This document shows, in pieces, positions 1 to 8,458 of a stretch of 64,000 bases of DNA. The stretch's first letter is position 1. Every line of letters starts with the position of its first letter. The notes beneath the pieces were generated by a model. The model searched no databases. It saw nothing but the letters and a program-made list of their open reading frames with translations, and was not told the origin of the DNA. Position numbers and translations under genes: made by a program. The DNA is taken from assembly GCF_900115975.1 (NCBI RefSeq), contig NZ_FOYM01000002.1, positions 62,001 to 126,000 of the forward strand. The letters are read 5' to 3'. Origin of the DNA: Desulfoscipio geothermicus DSM 3669. Lineage in GTDB: Bacteria; Bacillota; Desulfotomaculia; Desulfotomaculales; Desulfallaceae.

Positions 1-107
1 CTTTACAGGCGGGGTACAATCCCATCTTGATCAGGGAAAGGCTGGTGGCTTACCTAAATCCGTCCACCCGCGAGAAAAGGGAAGAAGAAGCTGCGGAAGA
101 AGAATAG
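1..107 (+). CDS. 3' end of a probable flagellar motor stator protein (MotA-like), partial
   Basis: An open frame enters from the left edge (reading from base 3) and stops at TAG 105-107. It gives about 34 residues with the pattern QAGYNPxLIRERLxxYL followed by a charged Glu-rich tail. That resembles the C-terminus of MotA/MotP stator proteins, which typically end in a QAGxNPxxIxEKLxxFL segment after the last membrane helix. The position immediately upstream of cheW fits a motility operon. Only the tail is visible, so the assignment is a family guess. Confidence 0.5.
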   Translation, partial: LQAGYNPILIRERLVAYLNPSTREKREEEAAEEE

Positions 108-148
108 CCGTACAATTCACATAAAGAAATTTTAAGGAGGCGTTGCAC

Positions 149-619
149 TTGTCCGTCGAGAAAAACGACATGCAAATAGCTGTATTCTCCATATCCAACC
201 AAGATTTCGGTATTGATATAGTTTCCGTATCGGAAATCATCCGGCTGGAAAAAATCACCCCCATTCCCCAGGCCCCCGCATACGTGGAGGGAGTCATCAA
301 CATACGGGGGCAGGTCGTACCGGCTATTAACCTGCACGTACTGTTCAACACCCGGGTAGGTGAACGGAACGACAGCAACCGGGTGATTGTAGTGGAAACG
401 GGTCAAAACAAATTCGGCCTGATTGTGGACGCCGTTTCCGAAGTACGCAAGGTTGTCCCGGACATGATCAAACCCGCTCCGCCCGAAATAAGCATAGACC
501 AGTATTACCTGAAAGGGATCATTCTGGACGGGGAAAACCTGATTGTGTTAATGGACGTTAACAAACTCCTGCCCGAACGGGAAATGCAATTATTAAAAGA
601 TATGGAACAACCGGCTTAA
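149..619 (+). CDS. cheW: Chemotaxis coupling protein CheW
   Basis: A 156-residue CheW adaptor that links chemoreceptors to the CheA kinase in cytoplasmic receptor arrays. The sequence shows the usual CheW fold signatures: an N-terminal FSISNQDFGIDI strand, EIIRLEKITPIPQAPAYVEG, and VINIRGQVVPAINL near residues 50-65. The length is normal for the family. The start is taken as TTG 149, because AGGAGG at 135-140 leaves 8 nt to it; the in-frame TTG at 143 would be only 2 nt away. It is followed 28 nt later by cheA in the same operon. Confidence 0.93.
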   Translation: MSVEKNDMQIAVFSISNQDFGIDIVSVSEIIRLEKITPIPQAPAYVEGVINIRGQVVPAINLHVLFNTRVGERNDSNRVIVVETGQNKFGLIVDAVSEVRKVVPDMIKPAPPEISIDQYYLKGIILDGENLIVLMDVNKLLPEREMQLLKDMEQPA

Positions 620-646
620 AGCAGCAAACATGGGAGGTGAGAAACC

Positions 647-2812
647 GTGTTTACCGACGCGGAAATTGCTATTTTCCAGGAAGAACTGGAAGAAAAGATG
701 CAGATTATCAACGACAACATATTGCTGCTGGAGCAGCAGCAGTCCACGCCCGAGGTAATCCAGGAAATTTTTCGGGCCGCCCATACCATCAAAGGTTCAT
801 CCGCGGTTATGGGTTATGATAAGATGACGGAATTAACCCATGAGATAGAAAGTCTGTTTGACGAAATACGCCATGACCGGCTGGAAATAACCGGTGATCT
901 GGTGAATGTACTTTTTGAAGCCATGGATACATTGACGGAATTAAAAGAGGAAGTTGTATCCGGCACCACCAACAACGTCAACATCGGGCCTGTTTTACAA
1001 AAAATTAAACAAGTCAAAGACGGTGTTTCCCTGAAAGTGAAAACATGTGCGGATAAACAAGAGCAGGCTCCTGCTCCCCCGCCAATAACGCAGCCCGCCG
1101 CCGAAAAGGCACAACCGCTTTTGGATCTGGGCATGGACGACGCGGTGGATGACGTAATTAGGGAAGCCGAAATGCGCGGGTATAGCGCCTACGGTCTGCA
1201 AGTCGTCTTTGAAGACGACTGCCAGATGAAAGAAGTGCGCGCTTTTTTACTTTTTGAAACCTTGGAACAAACCGGAGAAATAATTAAAACCAACCCGCCG
1301 GCCGAGGATATCCAGAGCGGGCGCTTCAACAATAATATAGCCATGATACTAGTCAGCCAGTCCGATATTGATCAAATAAAAAACCTGGCCCTTTCGGTGG
1401 CGGAAATCAAGGCGGTACATATCAAGCAAATTGAATCCGGCACCGGTGCACCCCAGGATGCGCAGACCGGGGAAAATCCGCAACCCTCACCGGAAAACCC
1501 GACCCCGACCCAGAAAGCCCCCGCAACCGGGTCTGATAATGTCACCGGCACTGATGCCGGCAAAGCCGTAAAGCAGGAAAAGAAAACCATTAAAACCGTG
1601 CGGGTGGACGTGGAAAAGCTGGACACCCTGATGAACCTGGTGGGCGAACTGGTCATCGACCGGACCAGGTTGGACCGTTTTGTGGATGTTTTTGAAAGCA
1701 GGTACGGGTCCGATGATCTGGCGGAGGATATATTGGAGATATCCAGCCACCTGGGCCAGGTGACCACTGACCTGCAGGACGAGATAATGAAGGCCCGCAT
1801 GCTGCCGGTGGCCCAGGTATTTAACCGGTTCCCCCGGATGGTGCGGGATATCGCCCACAAGTTGGGTAAGGAAGTGGAATTTATCATTGAAGGTAAGGAA
1901 ACCGAACTGGACCGCAACGTCATCGAGGTGATCGGCGACCCGTTGATTCACCTGCTGCGCAACGCCATCGACCACGGCATTGAAGACCCGCAGGAGCGGC
2001 AGCGCCTGGGTAAGCCCGCCAAGGGCCTGCTGCAGCTGAAAGCCTCCTACGTGGAAAGCCATATCGTCATCACCGTGGAAGACGACGGGCGGGGCATAGA
2101 TGTGAACAAACTAAAAAACAAAGCCCTGCAGCGCGGGCTGATTACCCGGGAACAGTACGAGCGGATGAGCGACCGGGAAGCCCAGGACCTGATCTTTGCG
2201 CCGGGTTTTTCCACCATTGAGGAGGACCATATCAGTGATATTTCCGGGCGGGGCGTGGGCATGGACATCGTGCGCACCCAGATAGAAAACATCAATGGTA
2301 CCGTGGATTACTCCACCAGCCACGGGCAGGGCACCCGGTTTTCCATCAAGCTGCCCTTGACCCTGGCCATTATCCGCGCGCTGATGGTGGAACAAGGCGG
2401 TCGTACCTACGCTTTCCCGCTTACCTACGTGGTGGAAACTCTCAATGTGGGCCGCGCTGAAGTGAAAAACATCAGGCATTCCGAAGTGATCGTGGTGCGC
2501 GGCCAGGTTCACCCGCTGAAACGCCTGGGAGATATATTCGGCTCCCAGTCTGATAATAATGATAATAATAACGCCCAAATATACGTGGTCATTGTCGGCT
2601 CCGGTGACCGCAAGCTGGGCGTGGTGGTGGATAAACTGATCGGTGAACAGGAAATCGTTATCAAGTCCCTGGGCTCCTACCTGGGCCAGGTGGAAGGTCT
2701 GGCCGGCGCGGCCATCCTGGGGGACGGCAAGGTATCGTTGATAGTTGACGTACGGGGCCTGGTGCGCAGCGCCGGTTCCGAGGAGGCCTTAACATATGCT
2801 GCAGCCAATTAA
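647..2812 (+). CDS. cheA: Chemotaxis histidine kinase CheA
   Basis: A 721-residue CheA that autophosphorylates and passes phosphate to CheY and CheB. The N-terminal HPt domain carries phospho-accepting His46 in RAAHTIKGSS. A P2-like response-regulator-binding segment lies around 165-265, followed by a Pro-rich linker (about 270-300). The dimerisation helices begin near 315 (RVDVEKLDTLMNLVGEL). The ATPase domain has an N box (HLLRNAIDHG), a G1 box (EDDGRGID) and a G2 box (GRGVGMDIV). A C-terminal CheW-like domain ends the protein. GTG 647 follows GGGAGGTGA at good spacing. The 3' end overlaps cheB by 17 nt, suggesting translational coupling. Confidence 0.96.
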   Translation: MFTDAEIAIFQEELEEKMQIINDNILLLEQQQSTPEVIQEIFRAAHTIKGSSAVMGYDKMTELTHEIESLFDEIRHDRLEITGDLVNVLFEAMDTLTELKEEVVSGTTNNVNIGPVLQKIKQVKDGVSLKVKTCADKQEQAPAPPPITQPAAEKAQPLLDLGMDDAVDDVIREAEMRGYSAYGLQVVFEDDCQMKEVRAFLLFETLEQTGEIIKTNPPAEDIQSGRFNNNIAMILVSQSDIDQIKNLALSVAEIKAVHIKQIESGTGAPQDAQTGENPQPSPENPTPTQKAPATGSDNVTGTDAGKAVKQEKKTIKTVRVDVEKLDTLMNLVGELVIDRTRLDRFVDVFESRYGSDDLAEDILEISSHLGQVTTDLQDEIMKARMLPVAQVFNRFPRMVRDIAHKLGKEVEFIIEGKETELDRNVIEVIGDPLIHLLRNAIDHGIEDPQERQRLGKPAKGLLQLKASYVESHIVITVEDDGRGIDVNKLKNKALQRGLITREQYERMSDREAQDLIFAPGFSTIEEDHISDISGRGVGMDIVRTQIENINGTVDYSTSHGQGTRFSIKLPLTLAIIRALMVEQGGRTYAFPLTYVVETLNVGRAEVKNIRHSEVIVVRGQVHPLKRLGDIFGSQSDNNDNNNAQIYVVIVGSGDRKLGVVVDKLIGEQEIVIKSLGSYLGQVEGLAGAAILGDGKVSLIVDVRGLVRSAGSEEALTYAAAN

Positions 2813-3920
2813 GGTGCTGGTGGTGGATGACTCGGCGCTGATGCGCCGGGTCATCACCCGTCTTCTGGAAGTGCAAGCCGATATCAAGGTCATCGACACC
2901 GCTTCCGACGGCGAGGAGGCCATAAAAAAAATAACCAAGCTGCGACCCGACGTAGTAACCATGGACGTAGAAATGCCCGGGATGAACGGGGTGACCGTCG
3001 TGTCCCGGCTGATGCGGGAATGCCCGGTGCCGGTGATCATGCTCAGCGCCCATACCACCGAAGGCGCCAGGGTAACCATGGAAGCACTGGCGGCGGGCGC
3101 GGTGGACTTTGTACCCAAGCCGCAGAAAGCCGGCGAAGCGGAAAAGCTGGCGGCGGAACTGTCCCGCAAAATCAGGGTCGCCAGGCGGGCGTCACTGAAA
3201 AGATGCCCGGCGGCACCGGTGGAGCAACGGCGGCCCACCCCGGCGCCCGCGCCCGCCAGGCCCCGCCCGGCCGGAGCACCTTTACCGGGGCCAGCCGCCG
3301 GAGAAAAACCGGCACCCATACCAACGGTCCGGCCCACCCCCGGTCAAACCGAACTGCTGGTGATCGGTTCCTCCACCGGCGGCCCGGCGGCGCTGCAGGC
3401 GCTGCTGCCCGCGCTGCCCGGCGATTTGTCCTGCGGTGTGGTGGTGGTGCAGCATATCCCGGTGGGGTTCAGCGGCCCCATGGCCGAGCATTTGAACCGC
3501 AAGTGCCGGCTGGAGGTAAAACACGCCGAGCATGGCGACCGGGTGCTGCCGGGGCAGGTGCTGGTGGCCCCGGCGGGTTACGACCTGACCTTCCGCAAAT
3601 ATGCCGGCCGGCTCAGCGTGGCCCTGGACAAAGGCAGCAAGCCCGTACCGCCCGGGGGGTTTCGCCCCTCGGTGGATGTGGTGATGAACTCGGCGGCGGA
3701 AGTGGCGGGCAGCCGGGCCATGGGCGTGTTGCTCACCGGCATGGGCCGGGACGGCGCCCGGGGCATGCTGGCTATCAAGCAGCGCGGCGGCTATACCATT
3801 GCCCAGGACGAAAGCACCTGCGTGGTGTACGGCATGCCCAGGGCCGCCGCCGAACTGGGCGCGGCGGCCAAGATACTACCCCTGCAAAAAATCGCCGGGG
3901 AAATTGTGCGGGTGGTGTAA
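2796..3920 (+). CDS. cheB: Chemotaxis response regulator / protein-glutamate methylesterase CheB
   Basis: A 374-residue two-domain protein. The N-terminal receiver has Asp11/Asp12 and phospho-acceptor Asp57 (TMDVEMPGMNG). The C-terminal methylesterase domain shows the expected catalytic elements: Ser in IGSSTGGP, His in VVQHIP and Asp in LTGMGRDGA. It removes methyl groups from receptors to adapt signalling, opposing CheR encoded at 53995. An unusually long Pro/Ala-rich linker (about residues 138-185) joins the domains. It starts inside the end of cheA. The stop codon TAA doubles as the first bases of a sigma-28-type -35 element for flgM. Confidence 0.96.
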   Translation: MLQPIKVLVVDDSALMRRVITRLLEVQADIKVIDTASDGEEAIKKITKLRPDVVTMDVEMPGMNGVTVVSRLMRECPVPVIMLSAHTTEGARVTMEALAAGAVDFVPKPQKAGEAEKLAAELSRKIRVARRASLKRCPAAPVEQRRPTPAPAPARPRPAGAPLPGPAAGEKPAPIPTVRPTPGQTELLVIGSSTGGPAALQALLPALPGDLSCGVVVVQHIPVGFSGPMAEHLNRKCRLEVKHAEHGDRVLPGQVLVAPAGYDLTFRKYAGRLSVALDKGSKPVPPGGFRPSVDVVMNSAAEVAGSRAMGVLLTGMGRDGARGMLAIKQRGGYTIAQDESTCVVYGMPRAAAELGAAAKILPLQKIAGEIVRVV

Positions 3921-3945
3921 AGTTCAGGACCGTAGTTGCCGAACA
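3918..3945 (+). promoter_or_regulatory. Sigma-28 (SigD/FliA) type promoter for the flgM-flgL block
   Basis: TAAAGTTC (3918-3925), 12 nt, then GCCGAACA (3938-3945). This is close to the flagellar sigma-28 consensus TAAAGTTT-N11-GCCGATAA, with a spacer one base longer than ideal. It lies 40 nt upstream of flgM, where a late-class promoter is expected. No transcript data are available. Confidence 0.6.
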
Positions 3946-3984
3946 TATAAATAATGCTTAATTAAAGCCAAGGGGTGAAAGCTG

Positions 3985-4275
3985 ATGAAAATCACCCAAC
4001 CGGGGCCGGGCGTTATAGACGCCTACAAAAACCAGAACGATAAAAACAAACCCTTACAAAAGAGTAAACCCGCACCCGGGCAGGACCGAGCCGAAATATC
4101 ATCTCTGGGCCGGGAACTACAAACCTACCGGGCCAGGCTGCGGGAAATGCCCGAAGTCCGGCAGGACCGGGTGGAAGCTCTCAAAACCCACATTAAAAAC
4201 GGCACTTATAAACCCGACGCGGGAAAAATCGCCGAAGGCATAATCCGGGAGAAAAACCTGGATGTCAGGATTTAG
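3985..4275 (+). CDS. flgM: Anti-sigma-28 factor FlgM
   Basis: A 96-residue FlgM-family protein: a small, disordered N-terminal half (Lys/Pro/Gln-rich) followed by two predicted helices. The C-terminal part, EVRQDRVEALKTHIKNGTYKPDAGKIAEGII, is split here as RQDRVEALKTHIKNGTY and KPDAGKIAEGII and matches the family's sigma-binding region. FlgM holds the flagellar sigma factor (encoded at 51117) inactive until it is exported through the completed hook. ATG 3985 lies 7 nt after AAGGGGTG. It heads an operon with flgN and the hook-junction genes. Confidence 0.92.
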   Translation: MKITQPGPGVIDAYKNQNDKNKPLQKSKPAPGQDRAEISSLGRELQTYRARLREMPEVRQDRVEALKTHIKNGTYKPDAGKIAEGIIREKNLDVRI

Positions 4276-4292
4276 ATTAAGGAGCATAATAC

Positions 4293-4784
4293 ATGGAAAC
4301 CAACTGGGTCAAACTGGAGAAAGTGCTCCGGCAGCAGCACGATTTGACCGGGCAACTTATGGAGGCAACCAGGACACAAAACATCGCCCTGCGTCAAAAC
4401 GATATTGATGCATTAAACCGGATTATAGCCGATATTTACAAATTCAGCACCCAAATGCAGCAACTGGAACAGCAACGGGAACAAATCCAGGGCCGGCTGG
4501 AAGATGCCCTGGGGCTGGCTTCCGGTGCTACATTGCAAAGTATTGCAGCCAAAGCTCCGGGGGATTTGTTATTCCGGTTGCTGTCATTACGCCGGGAAAT
4601 GCGCCATCGCCTGGAAGAATTGCAGCAACTGGTCAAATTAAACAGCCTGCTCACCCGCAACGCCCTGCGCTTGAACGGCGCGCTGCTGAACGTGTTCCGC
4701 AAACCAGGCGGGGCAACTTACGGCAACAACGGCCGGGTGCAGGACACCGGTCACCCGGCATCCACTTTTAATAAATCCGTTTAA
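4293..4784 (+). CDS. flgN: Flagellar export chaperone FlgN-like
   Basis: A 163-residue, mostly helical, Gln-rich protein with coiled-coil character over about residues 5-145. Sequence features alone are weak, but the fold type, the size and the position between flgM and flgK are those of FlgN. FlgN is the cytoplasmic chaperone that keeps FlgK and FlgL monomeric before export. The C-terminal 25 residues are Gly/Asn-rich and probably unstructured. AAGGAG precedes ATG 4293. Confidence 0.8.
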   Translation: METNWVKLEKVLRQQHDLTGQLMEATRTQNIALRQNDIDALNRIIADIYKFSTQMQQLEQQREQIQGRLEDALGLASGATLQSIAAKAPGDLLFRLLSLRREMRHRLEELQQLVKLNSLLTRNALRLNGALLNVFRKPGGATYGNNGRVQDTGHPASTFNKSV

Positions 4785-4796
4785 GGGGTCATAAAC

Positions 4797-6272
4797 ATGC
4801 CCAATACATTTTTAGGCATCGAAACCACCCGGCGGGCGCTCCAGACCCACCAGCGGTCCCTGGAAACCACCGGGCACAACATAGCCAACGCCAACACTGA
4901 GGGTTACTCCCGCCAGCAGGCCGTATTATCGGCCAGCCAGCCGTATACCGTTCCCACCCTGCACAGCAACCTGACTGCCGGCCAACTGGGCACCGGTGTG
5001 GAAGTAAACCAGATTAGACGCATTCGCAATGATTACCTGGACGTCCAAGTGCGTGACAGCGCTTCATCACTACATTATTGGCAAGCCCAGGAAGATATTT
5101 TCGCCCGCATCGAATCCGTCTTTCCGGAGCCGGGCGCTACCGGTATAGGGGATACACTGACCAAGTTTTTCAGCACCTGGCACGACCTGAACAACAATCC
5201 CCAGGATCCCGGGGTTAAGGCGACCGTGGCGGAAGTAGGTGACGAGTTGGCTACCCTGATGCGAGAGACTTATACACAGTTGAGCAATATCAGCGAAAGC
5301 GTGGCTGAAATAAAGGATGACGGAACGGGAAACCTGGTTTTGAGCGGCGGCCAAATGCGTGATCAGGTCAATGCGGTTAACGATATTCTCAAGCAGATCA
5401 GGGACGTAACGGAAGCCATCAAGAAAGTTTATGCTCACGGCAACCAGCCCAACGATCTGCTGGACAAACGCGACCTGCTCCTGGATCAATTGGCTCAATA
5501 CGGACCGGTAAGCGCAACGCACCTTACAAACGGGGGTAAACCCACGGGGGAAATCAATTTCACCTTTTACGGCGTGGATGTCAGAGCGGCAGGTATTACT
5601 GTAGACCTTGAATATGTAAGCGGCACCGACGATGAAGTAAATCTTACCGATGAAGTAAATCTTACCATAAAAGACTCCACTAATACTACTCTTCCCAGTA
5701 TTTCTCTTGCCGATTCTTTGTCGGGAAGCCTGGCCGGCCTGGAGGAAATCCGCACCAGGATAGCAGGTTACCAGGAGCAGCTTGACAACTTGGCTGGTGC
5801 TTTAAGATATACACTTAATCAAATTCTTAATCCCGAGTTTTTTACGGGCGAGCTGAAAAAAGGCGATTTCATGGTAACCAGTAATGTTATGAATAACCCT
5901 GCCACCAATATAGACGGCACTAAAGCCATATACGTGGCCAGGTTGTACAACATAAGCATGGACGGAAGCATCGTAGATCTTGGTGATGACGTGAAAGTTA
6001 CCACTTCAGACTTGAGCGGCGCGACATATAGCGAATATTTCAACGGCCTGTTGGCCGATATAGGCGCCCGTTCCGGCAGCGCATCGGACATGTCTGAAAA
6101 TCAGCAGGCCATCAATGAGCAAATTTTGTCTTTGAGGGAATCCGCTTCCGGTGTCAACCTGGACGAAGAACTTTCCCTTTTGATCCAATTCCAGCATGGT
6201 TACCAGGCTTCAGCCAGGGTAATGACAACGCTGGACGAATTACTTGACCACCTGATCAACCGGACAGGGTAA
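4797..6272 (+). CDS. flgK: Flagellar hook-filament junction protein 1 FlgK
   Basis: A 491-residue hook-associated protein forming the first junction ring between hook and filament. The N-terminus has the axial-protein signature (HNIANANTEGYSRQQ, residues 25-42), and the C-terminus ends in LIQFQHGYQASARVMTT, the paired terminal helix shared by rod, hook and HAP proteins. A short internal tandem repeat (DEVNLTDEVNLT, about residues 280-292, DNA around 5632-5666) lies in the variable surface domain. Export is by the flagellar type III system, with FlgN (4293) as likely chaperone. Confidence 0.95.
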   Translation: MPNTFLGIETTRRALQTHQRSLETTGHNIANANTEGYSRQQAVLSASQPYTVPTLHSNLTAGQLGTGVEVNQIRRIRNDYLDVQVRDSASSLHYWQAQEDIFARIESVFPEPGATGIGDTLTKFFSTWHDLNNNPQDPGVKATVAEVGDELATLMRETYTQLSNISESVAEIKDDGTGNLVLSGGQMRDQVNAVNDILKQIRDVTEAIKKVYAHGNQPNDLLDKRDLLLDQLAQYGPVSATHLTNGGKPTGEINFTFYGVDVRAAGITVDLEYVSGTDDEVNLTDEVNLTIKDSTNTTLPSISLADSLSGSLAGLEEIRTRIAGYQEQLDNLAGALRYTLNQILNPEFFTGELKKGDFMVTSNVMNNPATNIDGTKAIYVARLYNISMDGSIVDLGDDVKVTTSDLSGATYSEYFNGLLADIGARSGSASDMSENQQAINEQILSLRESASGVNLDEELSLLIQFQHGYQASARVMTTLDELLDHLINRTG

Positions 6273-6313
6273 AATATGATTTTAAAATTAACGCCCGTTG
6301 AGGGGGAAAGATG

Positions 6314-7240
6314 ATGCGTGTAACCAACGGAATGATAGCCCGGCACACCCGGAACTATATTCAGGAAGGAATGCAAAAACTGGCCCGCACCCAGGAAATG
6401 ATGTCCACCAGCAAAAAAATCATCAGGCTCAGTGACGACCCCACCGCACTCAGCCAACTGCTGGACGTAAAATCCAGCATGGAAATGAATAAGCAATACA
6501 TGCGCAATATCCAGGACGGCCTCAGCTACCTGGAGGGGGCTGACACCGCCCTGGGTACGGCGGGCGACCTCTTGAAAAAAGCCCAAACTTACGCCATTCA
6601 GGCGACCAACGGCACGTTAAACAATAATGACATGGCCGCCATCGGGGAACAAATTGATAAAATGATTGATGAACTTGTAGACATCGCCAACACCACAATG
6701 GGCGGCAAATATATTTTTGCCGGTACGGACAACAACCGGCCGCCGTTTAAACGGGTGAATGATACAATTACCTACCAGGGTAATCTCGAGCGGGTTTACC
6801 GGGAAATTTTGGATCAGGCCAACTATGCCATAGATGTCCCTTCGGTGGGCGACAGTAGTGATCCGGGCTTGTTCGGATTCTATGACAATGCCACCAACAT
6901 CGTTTCCGGTGGAATATTTGATACACTGATAGATTTTAAAAATCGACTTAAAAACGGTGATGTTGCAAGCCTTGAACAATCCATCAACGAAATTGACGAT
7001 CAGGTTGACCACCTGCTGAGTTTCCGGGTGCAGGTGGGCGCCCGCACCAACCACTTTGAATCGGTGCAGGACCAGTTGCAGGACCAGGAACTCCGTCTCA
7101 CCCAGGTAATGAGCAACCTGGAGGACGTAGATCTGGCCAGGGTATCCATCGACCTGGCCCAGCAGCAGCTCACCTACCAGTCCTCCCTGGCGGCGGGCGC
7201 GCAAATTCTGCAGGTTACCTTGCTTGATTTTCTAAAATAA
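6314..7240 (+). CDS. flgL: Flagellar hook-filament junction protein 3 FlgL
   Basis: A 308-residue flagellin-related junction protein. The N-terminus MRVTNGMIARHTRNYIQ and the motif SDDPTALSQLLDVKS correspond to the conserved FlgL/flagellin D0-D1 helices. The C-terminal half carries VDLARVSIDLAQQQLTYQSSL, split as VDLARVSIDLAQQQL and TYQSSL, the terminal helix that packs in the filament axis. Start 6314 is preferred over the adjacent ATG 6311, because AGGGGG (6301-6306) then has 7 nt spacing. It follows flgK in the same operon. Confidence 0.94.
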   Translation: MRVTNGMIARHTRNYIQEGMQKLARTQEMMSTSKKIIRLSDDPTALSQLLDVKSSMEMNKQYMRNIQDGLSYLEGADTALGTAGDLLKKAQTYAIQATNGTLNNNDMAAIGEQIDKMIDELVDIANTTMGGKYIFAGTDNNRPPFKRVNDTITYQGNLERVYREILDQANYAIDVPSVGDSSDPGLFGFYDNATNIVSGGIFDTLIDFKNRLKNGDVASLEQSINEIDDQVDHLLSFRVQVGARTNHFESVQDQLQDQELRLTQVMSNLEDVDLARVSIDLAQQQLTYQSSLAAGAQILQVTLLDFLK

Positions 7241-7283
7241 AGTAAAATTAATTAAAGAAATATTTTCCTCGGGGGTGAACCCA

Positions 7284-7571
7284 GTGAAAATTGGCGCCGG
7301 CGGGCTGCAGTCACAGATAACCGAAAAGGCTGTTAAAGTCCGCCAGGTGGATTCAGCCCGGAACAAACCCGGCCACGAAGAAGCCATACCGGCCAACCAG
7401 GTCGAAGGACAGGACAGGGCGCGGGAACCGGTACTGAACCGACCGCCGGAAAAACCCCAAAAAGACCGTGCCGTGGATAATCACAGCGCACCCCGACAGC
7501 AAATGTCCCAACAAAATGAACAGGAAGAACCGGCGGAACAATTAGGCCGGTATGTGGACGTATATGTGTAG
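7284..7571 (+). CDS. Small Gln/Pro-rich protein in the flgL-fliW interval, unknown
   Basis: A 95-residue, highly polar protein (rich in Gln, Glu, Pro, Arg) with no membrane segment and no recognised domain. It probably starts at GTG 7284, 6 nt after GGGGGTGA; an in-frame GTG at 7275 overlaps that ribosome site. The first residues MKIGAGGLQ resemble the N-terminus of FlaG at 29456 (MKIAGIDPG), but the FlaG core domain is absent. The position suggests a flagellar accessory role; nothing in the sequence proves one. Confidence 0.55.
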   Translation: MKIGAGGLQSQITEKAVKVRQVDSARNKPGHEEAIPANQVEGQDRAREPVLNRPPEKPQKDRAVDNHSAPRQQMSQQNEQEEPAEQLGRYVDVYV

Positions 7572-7589
7572 AATAGAATATTTCTTCTC

Positions 7590-7620
7590 TTTAGGTGACC
7601 TTAAAAACGGGTCACCTAAA
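7590..7620 (+). repeat. Perfect 11-bp inverted repeat upstream of fliW
   Basis: TTTAGGTGACC (7590-7600) and GGTCACCTAAA (7610-7620) are exact reverse complements separated by 9 nt. The hairpin lies between the small gene ending at 7571 and the fliW start at 7658. No T-tract follows, so it is not a standard terminator. It could be an RNA processing or stability element, or a protein-binding operator. It also contains the false upstream GTG start of the fliW frame. Confidence 0.7.
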
Positions 7621-7657
7621 AATTTACTATCCAAGTTTGATAGAAAGGGATAAGGAC

Positions 7658-8131
7658 ATGAAAGTAAAAACCACCCGCTTCGGGGTTCTGGAAATAGACG
7701 AAAAGCAAATTATAAACTTTCCCCGGGGCATCCCCGGCTTTGAAAACCTGCGGCGCTTTTGCATATTGCCCGTGGAGGGAACGGAAAACATGCAGTGGCT
7801 GCAGGCAGTGGAAGAGCCCGCCGTAGCCCTTTTGGTCATCGACCCGTTTAAATATTTCCGGGGCTATACCTGCAACGTGCCCGACCAGTACATAGAAGAA
7901 CTGGACATCCGGGACCCCGCCGAAGCCCTGGTGCTCACTACCATAACCGTGCCCCGGGACAACCCCGCCGCCACCACCGCCAACCTGGTGGCTCCCATTA
8001 TTATCAACACCCGGCTGAATCAGGCCCGGCAGGTTATTTTGAACAACTCCCCTTATACTACCAAGCACCGGCTTTTCCCGGACCAAAAGCCGGCTCCCAA
8101 ACCAAAAGAAAAAGTTTCCGGCGGGGAGTGA
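7658..8131 (+). CDS. fliW: Flagellar assembly factor FliW
   Basis: A 157-residue FliW. The family signature is clear: MKVKTTRFGVLEI, FPRGIPGFE near residues 24-32, and AVALLVIDPFKYF. FliW binds flagellin and antagonises CsrA, coupling flagellin translation to filament assembly. The start ATG 7658 is chosen because the upstream frame opens inside an inverted repeat, while 7658 has AGGGATAAGG before it. It is followed 5 nt later by csrA, then by fliC. Confidence 0.95.
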   Translation: MKVKTTRFGVLEIDEKQIINFPRGIPGFENLRRFCILPVEGTENMQWLQAVEEPAVALLVIDPFKYFRGYTCNVPDQYIEELDIRDPAEALVLTTITVPRDNPAATTANLVAPIIINTRLNQARQVILNNSPYTTKHRLFPDQKPAPKPKEKVSGGE

Positions 8132-8136
8132 GTGTA

Positions 8137-8358
8137 ATGCTGGTTCTCACCCGCAAAAAAAACCAGGGCATCATACTGGGGGACGATATAAAAATAACCG
8201 TCCTGGAAATAAGGGAAGACGCCGTCAAAATCGGCATCGAAGCTCCCAAAGAGGTCAACATCCTGCGCAGCGAGCTCTACCAGGCCGTCAAAGAAGAGAA
8301 CACAACCGCCGTCGCCAGTGACCGGAACATAGCGGACATGTTGAAAAATTTTTTCTAA
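8137..8358 (+). CDS. csrA: Carbon storage regulator / translational repressor CsrA
   Basis: A 73-residue CsrA beginning with the hallmark MLVLTRKKNQGIILGDDI and containing VKIGIEAPKEVNILRSEL. CsrA dimers bind GGA-containing hairpins and block ribosome access. The start is the ATG at 8137, 5 nt after the fliW stop; the in-frame GTG at 8128 would overlap fliW and add residues not seen in the family. The likely target is the flagellin leader 100 nt downstream, which has a loop-exposed GGGA hairpin. Confidence 0.95.
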   Translation: MLVLTRKKNQGIILGDDIKITVLEIREDAVKIGIEAPKEVNILRSELYQAVKEENTTAVASDRNIADMLKNFF

Positions 8359-8375
8359 CAGCGGCAGAAAACCCT

Positions 8376-8402
8376 TAAGATACCCGACCCCCGTGCCGAA
8401 AA
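8376..8402 (+). promoter_or_regulatory. Sigma-28 promoter for flagellin
   Basis: TAAGATAC (8376-8383), 11 nt, GCCGAAAA (8395-8402). Spacing matches the sigma-28 consensus exactly and the -10 element matches six of eight bases. It lies in the csrA-fliC gap, leaving an untranslated leader of about 90 nt that contains the CsrA-type hairpin. Confidence 0.75.
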
Positions 8403-8458
8403 ATATAATAGGGTACTTTTTATGAGGCCCTAAAAGGGTGGCCACCCGGGATATATAC

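Noticed and set aside
3020-3961. 313-codon frame overlapping cheB
   Set aside because: Gly/Arg/Pro-rich shadow of a GC-rich gene with clear CheB motifs in the other frame.
7595-7657. Upstream GTG start for fliW
   Set aside because: It lies inside an inverted repeat and adds residues foreign to the family; ATG 7658 has a good ribosome site.
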